DNA of 5,901 bases from an uncultured Ruminococcus sp. (GCA_902797065.1 CADBRK010000275.1:1-5901), one strand, 5' to 3'; positions 1 through 5,835 are shown, numbered from the stretch's first letter. Notes: generated by a model not told the origin, from the sequence alone. Numbers and translations are program-made.

Positions 1-26
1 GCTTTTCCTTTCATTAACTTAATTCA

Positions 27-551
27 TCACGAATCGTAAAAATGCTGTCCGTCGTCGGTAACGAGCCGCTGCGCCTTCGGATATTCAAAAATATCGGGAT
101 CATCACGGTGAGCTTCGAGATATTCCGAAAACTCTGCGGCATACCATTTTGCCATACCGAGATTGTGCATTAAATAATGACCGCAGTTCACCGGTGCAGC
201 GCCGGGAACAGATTCGGCTTTTTCCACTGATCTAAAGGCGCTCAAAACTATGTCATAGATCTCCTGCGGCGAACGGCTGCCTTTGAGAATAAGATAAAAC
301 CCCGTCAGGCACCCCATAGGTCCCCAATAAATGACCTCGTCTTTCCAATCGGGGTCGTTACGCAGAAAAGTAGCTATGATGTGTTCGAGCGAATGCATCG
401 CAGCAACATCAATGACCGGCTCACGGTTTGGCTTTTTGAGCCTGATGTCGTATGTCGTGACCGTACCGCCGCCCACATTATCCACACGGCTGACAAAAAT
501 GCCCGGAACAATCCGTGTATGATCAACGGAAAAACTCTGTATCAATTCCAT
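27..551 (-). CDS. luxS: S-ribosylhomocysteine lyase (LuxS, AI-2 synthase)
   Basis: This cytoplasmic metalloenzyme cleaves S-ribosylhomocysteine to homocysteine and 4,5-dihydroxy-2,3-pentanedione, the precursor of the AI-2 signal. It works after the Pfs nucleosidase in the activated methyl cycle; no pfs gene is in this window. The 174-residue product carries the family hallmarks in order: an N-terminal SFSVDHT segment (6-12), the metal and catalytic motif HSLEH (53-57, with H53 and H57 as metal ligands and E56 as the general base), the catalytic cysteine C81 in GPMGCLTGFY, and the third metal ligand C123 in NCGHY. It is a little longer than the usual 150-160 residues because of a C-terminal tail of about 15 residues. 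The ATG lies 8 nt after AAGGAG. It starts 25 nt beyond the dnaJ stop on the same strand, so co-transcription is likely. All key residues are intact and the function is confident. Confidence 0.97.
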   Translation of the reverse strand: MELIQSFSVDHTRIVPGIFVSRVDNVGGGTVTTYDIRLKKPNREPVIDVAAMHSLEHIIATFLRNDPDWKDEVIYWGPMGCLTGFYLILKGSRSPQEIYDIVLSAFRSVEKAESVPGAAPVNCGHYLMHNLGMAKWYAAEFSEYLEAHRDDPDIFEYPKAQRLVTDDGQHFYDS

Positions 552-565
552 ACATATATCTCCTT
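549..565 (-). promoter_or_regulatory. luxS ribosome binding site and start codon
   Basis: On the minus strand AAGGAG (560-565) precedes the luxS ATG (549-551) with an 8-nt spacer. It lies inside the 25-nt dnaJ-luxS gap. I see no convincing separate promoter in that gap, so luxS probably uses this site on a dnaJ-luxS message. Confidence 0.8.
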
Positions 566-576
566 GCTTTATAGTA

Positions 577-1719
577 TCACTCGCCGAACAATTCTTTCAG
601 CTTGTTGAAAAAGCCCTTTCTGTTTGCGTAATTCTTCTCGGAGGAATTTCCGTCAAACTCCATCAGAAGCTCCTTCTGACGCTTTGTGAGGTTCTTCGGT
701 ACTTCGACAGTAACGGTAACGTACTGATCGCCCTTGCCCCTGCCGTTAAGACTCGGTATTCCTCTGCCCTTTAATCTGAATCTGTCGCCGGGCTGCGTAC
801 CCTCTTTGATATTATAGCTTACTTTGCCGTCGAGCGTCGGTACAACTACCTCTGCGCCGAGACATGCCTGTACAAATGTAAGCGGAAGTTCGCAGTAAAC
901 ATCGTTGCCTCTTCTCTCAAATATCGGATGAGGACGTACATTGACAGCTATGTAGAGATCGCCTGCCGGACCGTGATTTATGCCCGCATTACCTCTGCCC
1001 TGGACGCTCAGTCTCTGACCGTCGTCTATACCTGCGGGAATATCAAAGGTTTCTTCCTGAGTTCTTCTGATACGGCCCTTACCGTCGCATCGCGGGCACG
1101 GATTGTCGATAGTTCTTCCCTTGCCGCCGCAGTTTTCGCAGGCTCTTGTCGTCTGAACAACTCCGAACGGCGTACGGCTGTTGACCTTGACCTGACCCGA
1201 ACCTCCGCAGGCAGGGCAGGTTTTCGGCACTGTTCCGCGCCTTGCGCCCGAACCGTCGCACTCGTCGCAGTTTTCTATGCGCTGGAAGGATATTTTCTTT
1301 TTGCAGCCCTTTGCAGCTTCTTCAAACGAAACCGTACACACTGTTTCGACGTCGGTACCGCGTCTCGGTGCGTTCGGATTTGACTGGCGTCTGCCGCCGA
1401 ATCCTCCGAAAAAGCTGTTGAGTATATCATCGACGTCAAAGCCGCCCGTATATGCGCTGTAACCTCCCGGACCGCCTCCGCCGTAGCTCGGGTCTACGCC
1501 CGCATGACCGAACTGATCGTATCTTGCTTTCTTATCCTTATCAGATAAAACCTCGTACGCTTCGTTTACTTCTTTAAAATTCTTCTCCGCCTCTTTATCG
1601 TCGGGGTGAAGATCGGGGTGATACATTTTCGCCTTTTTTCTGAACGCTTTCTTTATATCGTCCTCGGACGCACCCTTCTGCACACCGAGTACCTCGTAAT
1701 AATCTCTCTTGTCTGCCAA
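577..1719 (-). CDS. dnaJ: Chaperone protein DnaJ (Hsp40)
   Basis: DnaJ delivers unfolded clients to DnaK and stimulates its ATPase in the cytoplasm. The 380-residue product is a complete class-A Hsp40. It has a J-domain (about 4-70) with the essential HPD tripeptide at 34-36, a Gly-rich linker (about 76-113), a zinc domain with four intact CxxCxGxG repeats starting at C151, C168, C194 and C208, then the C-terminal client-binding beta domains and a Lys-rich tail. Length is normal for the family. The start codon is TTG (1717-1719); it is supported by AGGAGG 7 nt upstream and by the family N-terminus ADKRDYYEVLGV following directly. No in-frame ATG lies nearby that keeps the J-domain whole. dnaK lies 526 nt upstream, an unusually wide gap, and luxS follows after 25 nt. 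Confidence 0.98.
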   Translation of the reverse strand: MADKRDYYEVLGVQKGASEDDIKKAFRKKAKMYHPDLHPDDKEAEKNFKEVNEAYEVLSDKDKKARYDQFGHAGVDPSYGGGGPGGYSAYTGGFDVDDILNSFFGGFGGRRQSNPNAPRRGTDVETVCTVSFEEAAKGCKKKISFQRIENCDECDGSGARRGTVPKTCPACGGSGQVKVNSRTPFGVVQTTRACENCGGKGRTIDNPCPRCDGKGRIRRTQEETFDIPAGIDDGQRLSVQGRGNAGINHGPAGDLYIAVNVRPHPIFERRGNDVYCELPLTFVQACLGAEVVVPTLDGKVSYNIKEGTQPGDRFRLKGRGIPSLNGRGKGDQYVTVTVEVPKNLTKRQKELLMEFDGNSSEKNYANRKGFFNKLKELFGE

Positions 1720-1731
1720 GATGATCCCTCC
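1717..1731 (-). promoter_or_regulatory. dnaJ ribosome binding site deciding a TTG start
   Basis: AGGAGG (minus strand, 1726-1731, continuing into GAT) stands 7 nt before TTG at 1717-1719. This strong site decides in favour of the rare TTG start. dnaJ is the only one of the five genes with a non-ATG start once the hrcA and dnaK starts are corrected. Confidence 0.85.
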
Positions 1732-1781
1732 TGTTTACACATTTATCTTATTCTTTTCTGCACTTGTATTTGTCCTATATG

Positions 1782-1810
1782 ATTGTAACCGTTTTTGACA
1801 ACAAATGCAA
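1782..1810 (-). promoter_or_regulatory. Candidate promoter for dnaJ-luxS
   Basis: On the minus strand TTGCAT (1805-1810) is followed after 17 nt by TACAAT (1782-1787), a 5 of 6 match to the -10 consensus with a poor -35. An overlapping alternative is TTGTCA (1796-1801), 16 nt, then TATAGG (1774-1779), with a good -35 and a weaker -10. Either would start a transcript about 40-60 nt before the dnaJ TTG. The position fits an independent dnaJ-luxS promoter, but neither match is strong enough to be sure. Confidence 0.4.
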
Positions 1811-1817
1811 TAGGTTT

Positions 1818-1868
1818 TTAGTTTTTGGTTCAAGGCTCAGTTTTTTTAAGCCCTTAACCAAAGACTAA
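1818..1868. repeat. 20-bp inverted repeat with 11-nt loop
   Basis: The arms at 1818-1837 and 1849-1868 match as inverted repeats at 17 of 20 positions, and one of the three mismatches can form a G-U pair in RNA. The 11-nt loop (1838-1848) contains a run of seven T on the plus strand. Neither side is followed by a T-run outside the stem, so it is not a canonical intrinsic terminator on either strand. It sits just upstream of the candidate dnaJ promoter. It could be a palindromic repeat unit, a binding site, or an RNA structure in a dnaK-dnaJ read-through message. Confidence 0.7.
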
Positions 1869-1928
1869 GAAGTCATGTTTCATTCTATATACGGTTTTTA
1901 CTCGGGGTGTACATTGTAATTTCAAGAA

Positions 1929-1957
1929 TCCATACAGTGAAAGAAATCATATGTCAA
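1929..1957 (-). promoter_or_regulatory. Weak promoter-like pair upstream of dnaJ
   Basis: A perfect -35 TTGACA (minus strand, 1952-1957) is followed after 17 nt by TATGGA (1929-1934), which matches the -10 consensus only at the first three bases. If active, it would produce a dnaJ leader of about 200 nt that includes the 1818-1868 stem. The poor -10 makes this a low-confidence call. Confidence 0.2.
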
Positions 1958-1988
1958 AAGGTGAGACTGCTTTTACGTCCATTCTCTT

Positions 1989-2099
1989 TACCCTCCCTCA
2001 GTCAGCACAGCTGACAGCTTCCTCGGACATGGAGCCTCGTTTTTGCCGCATTTCATGCGGCTTTTATTGCCTCCCTCGTCAAGTTACGGAGGGAGTGTA
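1989..2099. repeat. MITE-like palindromic repeat element
   Basis: The 111-bp unit has terminal inverted repeats of 14 bp (1989-2002 and 2086-2099, 12 of 14 matching), each beginning with TA at the outer end, which would fit a duplicated TA target. Inside are three more small palindromes: GTCAGC/GCTGAC (2001-2006 / 2010-2015), GCCGCAT/ATGCGGC (2045-2051 / 2055-2061) and CTCCCTC/GAGGGAG (2071-2077 / 2089-2095). The left half resembles, from memory, the CTCCCTCAGTC...ACAGCTCCCTC family of intergenic repeats common in gut Firmicutes, here in a decayed copy. It encodes no protein. Family membership is recollection and was not searched. Confidence 0.55.
2045..2068 (+). terminator. Terminator-like hairpin on the plus strand
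   Basis: A perfect 7-bp stem (GCCGCAT/ATGCGGC) with a 3-nt loop is followed on the plus strand by TTTTATT. It has the form of a short intrinsic terminator for plus-strand transcription, but no plus-strand gene is seen here. It lies inside the repeat-like element and may simply be part of it. On the minus strand, the direction of the real genes, the tract after the stem is A-rich, so it would not terminate the operon. Confidence 0.4.
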
Positions 2100-2164
2100 T
2101 AATTAATTTCTGCGATGTTTTTGCACATTCTCAATCCGGTATTCTTAATACTTTACGCTGAAAC

Positions 2165-2228
2165 GACTGCGGCAGCCGCTGCAGTCATTACAACTGCACA
2201 CGGCTGCCCGACCGTCACCCTTTCGGGC
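2165..2228 (-). other. Cluster of competing hairpins after dnaK
   Basis: Starting 17 nt after the dnaK stop, the minus-strand RNA can form three overlapping stems. Stem 1 pairs 2223-2228 with 2206-2211 (GCCCGA/TCGGGC). Stem 2 pairs 2201-2207 with 2172-2178 (7 bp) and continues after a small internal loop with 2193-2198 against 2180-2185 (6 bp). Stem 3 pairs 2181-2186 with 2165-2170 (GACTGC/GCAGTC). Stems 2 and 3 share 2181-2185 and cannot both form; stems 1 and 2 share two bases. No U-run follows, so this is not a standard terminator. It could protect the dnaK mRNA 3' end, cause partial termination, or be another palindromic repeat. Confidence 0.5.
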
Positions 2229-2232
2229 TTTT
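2206..2232 (+). terminator. Possible plus-strand terminator facing the dnaK 3' end
   Basis: Read on the plus strand, the 6-bp stem GCCCGA/TCGGGC with an 11-nt loop is followed by TTTT and then an AT-rich tract. It would stop plus-strand transcripts from entering dnaK in antisense. The loop is long and the T-run short, and no plus-strand gene ends here, so the call is weak. Confidence 0.25.
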
Positions 2233-2245
2233 CGATTATTTAAGA

Positions 2246-4096
2246 TCAGTCAACGTCCTTAAAATCTGCGTCATATACATTGCCGTCGCCGTTATCCGCC
2301 GAATCGGTTTTTGTATATGCGCCGTTAGCAGCGCCCGTATCTGCTTGTGCCTGCTGAGCAGCGCCTGCAGCCTGATACATCTTTGTGGATACTGCCTGAA
2401 CTGTCTTTTCGAGGTCTTCCTTTGCAGCCTTGATCTTATCAGTATCATCCGCTGCGATAGCACTCTTGACTGCCGCTACCTTGTTCTCTATTTCGGTCTT
2501 GTCGGAGGAGTCGATCTTATCGCCGTTCTCCTTAACAAGCTTCTCTGCATTGTAAGCAAAGCTCTCTGCTTCGTTCTTAGCGTCAACAGCTTCTCTGCGC
2601 TTCTTATCCTCTGCAGCGTACTTCTCTGCTTCCTGAACAGCCTTCTCGATATCCTCTTTGCTCATGTTGGTGTTTGAAGTGATCGTAACCTTCTGCTCCT
2701 TGCCTGTACCGAGATCCTTAGCGGATACGTTTACGATACCGTTGGAGTCTATGTCGAATGTTACTTCGATCTGAGGAATACCTCTCGGTGCGGGAGCAAT
2801 ACCCGAAAGCATAAATCTGCCGAGCTGCTTGTTGTCTCTTGCGAACTCTCTTTCACCCTGAAGAACGTTGATCTCAACGCTCGGCTGATTGTCGGCAGCC
2901 GTAGAGAAGATCTGGCTCTTCTTTGTCGGGATAGTGGTGTTTCTGTCGATGATCTTGGTCATGATACCGCCCATTGTCTCAACACCGAGCGACAGCGGAG
3001 TTACGTCAAGGAGAAGAAGTCCTTCAACTTCGCCGCCGAGTACGCCTGCCTGGATAGCTGCGCCGATAGCAACGCACTCATCGGGGTTGATGCCCTTGAA
3101 CGGCTCTTTGCCGATAAAGCTCTTTACTGCGTTGATTACAGCGGGGATTCTCGAAGAACCGCCAACCATAAGAACCTTGTCAATATCGTTGATAGTAAGA
3201 CCGGAATCGCTCAAAGCGCTCTTTACCGGACCCATTGTGCTCTGAACAAGATCTGCGGTAAGCTCGTCGATCTTTGCTCTTGTAAGAGTAAGGTCAAGGT
3301 GCATCGGGCCGTTCTCATCCTGCCAGATGAACGGAATGTTGATCGAAGCGCTTGTAACGCCCGAAAGCTCTATCTTAGCCTTCTCTGCTGCCTCTTTAAG
3401 ACGCTGCATTGTCGTCTTATCCTTGCTGAGGTCAACGCCCGTATCCTTCTTGAACTCTGCGATCATCCAGTCGATAACTCTCTTGTCGAAGTCGTCGCCG
3501 CCGAGTCTGTTATTGCCGGCAGTTGCAAGAACCTCCTGAACGCCCTCGCCCATCTCGATGATAGATACGTCGAACGTACCGCCGCCGAGATCATATACCA
3601 TTACCTTCTGATCGTCCTCTTTGTCGATACCGTAAGAAAGCGCTGCTGCAGTAGGCTCGTTGATGATTCTCTTAACTTCGAGTCCTGCGATCTGTCCTGC
3701 GTTCTTTGTTGCCTGACGCTGAGAGTCGGTAAAGTATGCGGGAACAGTGATAACTGCCGAATGAACCGTTTCTCCGAGATAAGCCTCTGCGTCTGCCTTA
3801 AGCTTCTGCAGGATCATAGCGGAGATCTGCTCGGGAGTGTATGTCTTGTCGTCGATATGCACTTTATAATTTGTACCCATCTCTCTCTTGATGGAGCTTA
3901 CCGTCTTTGCAGGGTTTGATACTGCCTGACGCTTTGCGATCTGTCCTACAAGGCGTTCGCCTGTCTTTGAAAATCCGACTACCGACGGAGTAGTTCTCGA
4001 ACCCTCGGCATTTGCGATAACTACCGGCTCGCCGCCCTCGATAACTGCAACGCATGAATTTGTTGTTCCTAAATCTATACCTATTGTCTTAGCCAT
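2246..4096 (-). CDS. dnaK: Molecular chaperone DnaK (Hsp70)
   Basis: DnaK is the ATP-driven cytoplasmic chaperone that binds exposed hydrophobic segments, loaded by DnaJ and recycled by GrpE. The 616-residue product is complete. Its ATPase domain has the phosphate-1 loop IGIDLGTTNSC (5-15), K70, E147 in INEPTAAALSYG, the phosphate-2 motif DLGGGTFD (169-176) and the adenosine motif VGGSSRIPAV (311-320). The interdomain linker LLLLDVTPLSLG (360-371), the beta substrate-binding domain, the helical lid and the DADFKDVD tail follow. It lacks the extra segment of about 24 residues found near residue 80 of proteobacterial DnaK, as is normal for Gram-positive DnaK. The reading frame can begin at a TTG at 4102, but ATG at 4096 is chosen because it gives the family N-terminus MAKTIGIDLG and a 9-nt spacing from AGGAG. 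It lies 54 nt after grpE. Confidence 0.99.
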   Translation of the reverse strand: MAKTIGIDLGTTNSCVAVIEGGEPVVIANAEGSRTTPSVVGFSKTGERLVGQIAKRQAVSNPAKTVSSIKREMGTNYKVHIDDKTYTPEQISAMILQKLKADAEAYLGETVHSAVITVPAYFTDSQRQATKNAGQIAGLEVKRIINEPTAAALSYGIDKEDDQKVMVYDLGGGTFDVSIIEMGEGVQEVLATAGNNRLGGDDFDKRVIDWMIAEFKKDTGVDLSKDKTTMQRLKEAAEKAKIELSGVTSASINIPFIWQDENGPMHLDLTLTRAKIDELTADLVQSTMGPVKSALSDSGLTINDIDKVLMVGGSSRIPAVINAVKSFIGKEPFKGINPDECVAIGAAIQAGVLGGEVEGLLLLDVTPLSLGVETMGGIMTKIIDRNTTIPTKKSQIFSTAADNQPSVEINVLQGEREFARDNKQLGRFMLSGIAPAPRGIPQIEVTFDIDSNGIVNVSAKDLGTGKEQKVTITSNTNMSKEDIEKAVQEAEKYAAEDKKRREAVDAKNEAESFAYNAEKLVKENGDKIDSSDKTEIENKVAAVKSAIAADDTDKIKAAKEDLEKTVQAVSTKMYQAAGAAQQAQADTGAANGAYTKTDSADNGDGNVYDADFKDVD

Positions 4097-4110
4097 AATC
4101 AATTACTCCT
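4094..4110 (-). promoter_or_regulatory. dnaK ribosome binding site deciding the ATG start
   Basis: AGGAG (minus strand, 4106-4110) is 9 nt from the ATG at 4094-4096 but only 3 nt from the in-frame TTG at 4100-4102. This favours the ATG and removes two residues from the longest reading frame. Confidence 0.8.
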
Positions 4111-4150
4111 TTTTTATTATTATGTATTTATTTGATTTATTATTAAGTCA

Positions 4151-4738
4151 TCAGTTTACTGTCTGAACCATGCAGTGTCTGATGATCTTATCTCCTACCT
4201 TATAGCCCTTCTGATATACCACAGCGATCGTATCGGACTCCATATCGTCGCTGTCTACGCTTGAAATAGCGTTGTGCAGTTCGGGATCGAACGTATCTCC
4301 GACTTCTCCGAAAGATGCAATATTAAGCTTTTCGAACGTCTTTGCAAGCTGATTCGAGATCATCTCGAGTCCCTTTTTAAACTCTGCCGGGGCGTCCTTT
4401 GAAGCATCGAGCGCTCTGTCAATGCTGTCGGCTATCGGCAAAAGCTCCTTTATCGTATCCGACACCGCATTTGAGTATATAGCAAGCTTTTCACGCTCTG
4501 TTCTGCTGCGGAAATTTGCGTACTCGGCTGCAGTTCTGAGAAGCTTTTCCTTCTCTGCGGCAAGCTGAGCTTCAAGCTGCTTCACCTTATCGTCGGGCTT
4601 TTCTTCCTTCGTTTCTGCCTTCGCCTCTTTCTGTGTCTCTTCTTTTACCGCCTCATCGGTTGTTTCCGAAACTTCCTCTTCTCTTTCCTCCTGTACGGGT
4701 ATTTCTTCCTCCAAGGTATCCTTTCGGGTATCCTCCAT
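4151..4738 (-). CDS. grpE: Nucleotide exchange factor GrpE
   Basis: GrpE is the dimeric cytoplasmic factor that releases ADP from DnaK so that a new ATP can bind and client protein is freed. The 195-residue product has a highly acidic, low-complexity N-terminus (about 1-55, mostly Glu, Lys and Thr), a long helix predicted to form the dimer coiled coil (about 50-95, KQLEAQLAAEKEKLLRTAAE), and the C-terminal beta domain with the GrpE signature FDPELHNAI (149-157) and QKGYKVGDKIIRHCMVQ near the end. Length is typical. ATG at 4736-4738 follows AAAGGA by about 9 nt. It begins 17 nt after the hrcA stop, so the two are almost certainly co-transcribed and share CIRCE control. Confidence 0.97.
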   Translation of the reverse strand: MEDTRKDTLEEEIPVQEEREEEVSETTDEAVKEETQKEAKAETKEEKPDDKVKQLEAQLAAEKEKLLRTAAEYANFRSRTEREKLAIYSNAVSDTIKELLPIADSIDRALDASKDAPAEFKKGLEMISNQLAKTFEKLNIASFGEVGDTFDPELHNAISSVDSDDMESDTIAVVYQKGYKVGDKIIRHCMVQTVN

Positions 4739-4755
4739 TTATATCATTCCTTTCG

Positions 4756-5778
4756 TTAATCTATCATAAGCAGTGTTTTGAGAAGATCGCTCACACACCG
4801 GCAGGTGTATTCAATAACCGCCTTGTCGTACGCGTAATCCGTTCTCATGGGTACGATCGCCGCAATACTTCCCGACACGGAAGCTTCGGTATTATATTTG
4901 CACGAGATAACGCTGCTGTCGCCGAGTTCGTCGAAGCCCGTATCCGTACCTATCGAAATACCTTCTTTGCGGCTGAATTTTTCCGACAGAGCTTCAAGCG
5001 AATCATCGTCGTGAACGAACCGTAAAAGCTCCTTCTGATCTATGCTGCCGTCGCTTATGAGATTTGTTCTTCCTCTGACTATGATCCGTGAACCGCCCGC
5101 CTCATGACAAGCAGTCATCACAGCGGAAAGCACGCTCGGCACAAGCAGCACAAGGTCGCCCATTTCGACTGCAAGTGTCTGCACAAACGCAGGTGTGATC
5201 CGCTTTATCAGAACGCCCTCCATGCTCCTGTTGAACATCGACTCGAACACGCTGACGATCTCGGGTGTGATAACATAGTCGCACTTGAACAGCGCCGTTC
5301 TGATAAGTCCGCCCGATGTGATAAGTATCGCCATACCGGTTTTAAGTCCCGTCTGAACAAATCTGAGTCTGTGTATCCTTGCGTCCTTTGCAGAGGGTGC
5401 AGCCGCAATAACTGCGGAATGCGTGAGATCGGCTATTGTTTTTGCCGCCGCTTTAAGCAGCTTTTCGGGGTCGTCGCTCGCCCTGATAAGCTTATCGTAG
5501 ATCAGAGCCTTTGTCTCGCCGGAGAGAGTTTTTTTATCCATCAGGCTGTTTACGTACAGTCTGTAGCCCTGCTCGGAGGGAATGCGTCCTGCCGAAGTAT
5601 GGGGCTGTACCAAAAAGCCAAGTTCGGATAACTCCGCCATCTCATTCCTTACGGTTGCACTCGAAACAGGGAAATCAAACTCGCTGCACAGCAGCTTAGA
5701 ACCGACAGGCTCACCGTTTTTAATATATGCTTCAATAATAGCCTTTAGTATTTTGGTCTTTCTCTGTGCGATCTGCAT
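4756..5778 (-). CDS. hrcA: Heat-inducible transcription repressor HrcA
   Basis: HrcA binds CIRCE operators and represses class I heat-shock genes; in studied Firmicutes it needs GroEL to stay active. The 340-residue product has an N-terminal winged helix-turn-helix (about 1-75) with the family segment PVSSATVRNEMAELSELGFL (37-56) and the wing motif PHTSAGRIPSEQGYRLYV (59-76), then the GAF-like and dimerisation regions. The C-terminal motif usually close to IGPTRMDY reads IVPMRTDY here, a mild divergence. The frame is open to an ATG at 5805, but that start overlaps the CIRCE and would place the Shine-Dalgarno inside the gene; ATG at 5776-5778 is chosen because GAGGTGATC lies just upstream and MQIAQRK is the expected N-terminus. 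It is first in the operon, 17 nt before grpE, and is probably autoregulated. Confidence 0.96.
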   Translation of the reverse strand: MQIAQRKTKILKAIIEAYIKNGEPVGSKLLCSEFDFPVSSATVRNEMAELSELGFLVQPHTSAGRIPSEQGYRLYVNSLMDKKTLSGETKALIYDKLIRASDDPEKLLKAAAKTIADLTHSAVIAAAPSAKDARIHRLRFVQTGLKTGMAILITSGGLIRTALFKCDYVITPEIVSVFESMFNRSMEGVLIKRITPAFVQTLAVEMGDLVLLVPSVLSAVMTACHEAGGSRIIVRGRTNLISDGSIDQKELLRFVHDDDSLEALSEKFSRKEGISIGTDTGFDELGDSSVISCKYNTEASVSGSIAAIVPMRTDYAYDKAVIEYTCRCVSDLLKTLLMID

Positions 5779-5780
5779 CC

Positions 5781-5789
5781 GATCACCTC
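5781..5789 (-). promoter_or_regulatory. hrcA Shine-Dalgarno site
   Basis: GAGGTGATC on the minus strand is a nine-base match to the 16S rRNA anti-Shine-Dalgarno complement. It ends 2 nt before the ATG at 5776-5778, with GAGGTG 5 nt away. It decides the hrcA start. Confidence 0.85.
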
Positions 5790-5798
5790 GTTTCTCCG

Positions 5799-5825
5799 TT
5801 AGCACTCCGAGTGGTAGAGTGCTAA
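5799..5825 (-). promoter_or_regulatory. CIRCE operator (HrcA binding site)
   Basis: TTAGCACTC (5799-5807), a 9-nt spacer and GAGTGCTAA (5817-5825) match the CIRCE consensus at every position of both arms. It begins about 11 nt downstream of the -10 box, so it lies at the start of the transcript, where bound HrcA would block transcription of hrcA-grpE-dnaK. The inverted repeat can also fold in the leader RNA, which in some bacteria affects mRNA stability. Confidence 0.98.
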
Positions 5826-5835
5826 TCTATTTACT

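Larger units (their letters stand above)
1720..2245. other. 526-nt dnaK-dnaJ intergenic region without a visible gene
   Basis: I find no coding sequence with a plausible start and ribosome binding site on either strand here. Going from dnaK towards dnaJ, the stretch holds a cluster of competing hairpins (2165-2228), an AT-rich spacer with nothing recognisable (about 2100-2164), a repeat-like element with terminal inverted repeats (1989-2099), a weak promoter-like pair (1929-1957), a 20-bp inverted repeat (1818-1868), and a possible dnaJ promoter (1782-1810). There is no CIRCE motif. In most Firmicutes clusters I know of, dnaK and dnaJ are much closer, so this looks like a region expanded by palindromic repeats. 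Confidence 0.75.

Noticed and set aside
1..26. Start of a further gene after luxS
   Set aside because: The 26 nt after the luxS stop show a purine-rich AAAGGA that might be a ribosome binding site, but the window ends before any start codon can be judged.
552..600. TACTAT between dnaJ and luxS as a -10 box for a separate luxS promoter
   Set aside because: No acceptable -35 lies 16-18 nt upstream; the closest TTG-containing hexamer, TTGTTC, is only 9 nt away.
1951..1966. GTCAAAAGGTGAGA, a possible half of a CtsR operator
   Set aside because: The CtsR box is a direct repeat of GGTCAAA-like heptads; the second heptad is missing and the first base differs.
2045..2068. Terminator for the dnaK transcript
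   Set aside because: The T-run follows the hairpin only on the plus strand, whereas dnaK is transcribed on the minus strand.
2098..2103. Plus-strand TATAAT as a promoter -10 box
   Set aside because: No recognisable -35 at the right distance and no plus-strand gene downstream; the bases overlap the end of the repeat-like element.
3299..3919. Long open frame of 206 codons on the plus strand opposite dnaK
   Set aside because: It is entirely antisense to the well-conserved dnaK, is rich in Cys, Leu and Arg in a way typical of reverse-frame shadows, and has no family resemblance. The same holds for the plus-strand frames opposite dnaJ, grpE and hrcA.
4097..4102. TTG at 4102 as the dnaK start
   Set aside because: It is only 3 nt from the Shine-Dalgarno and adds two non-conserved residues before the canonical MAKTIGIDLG.
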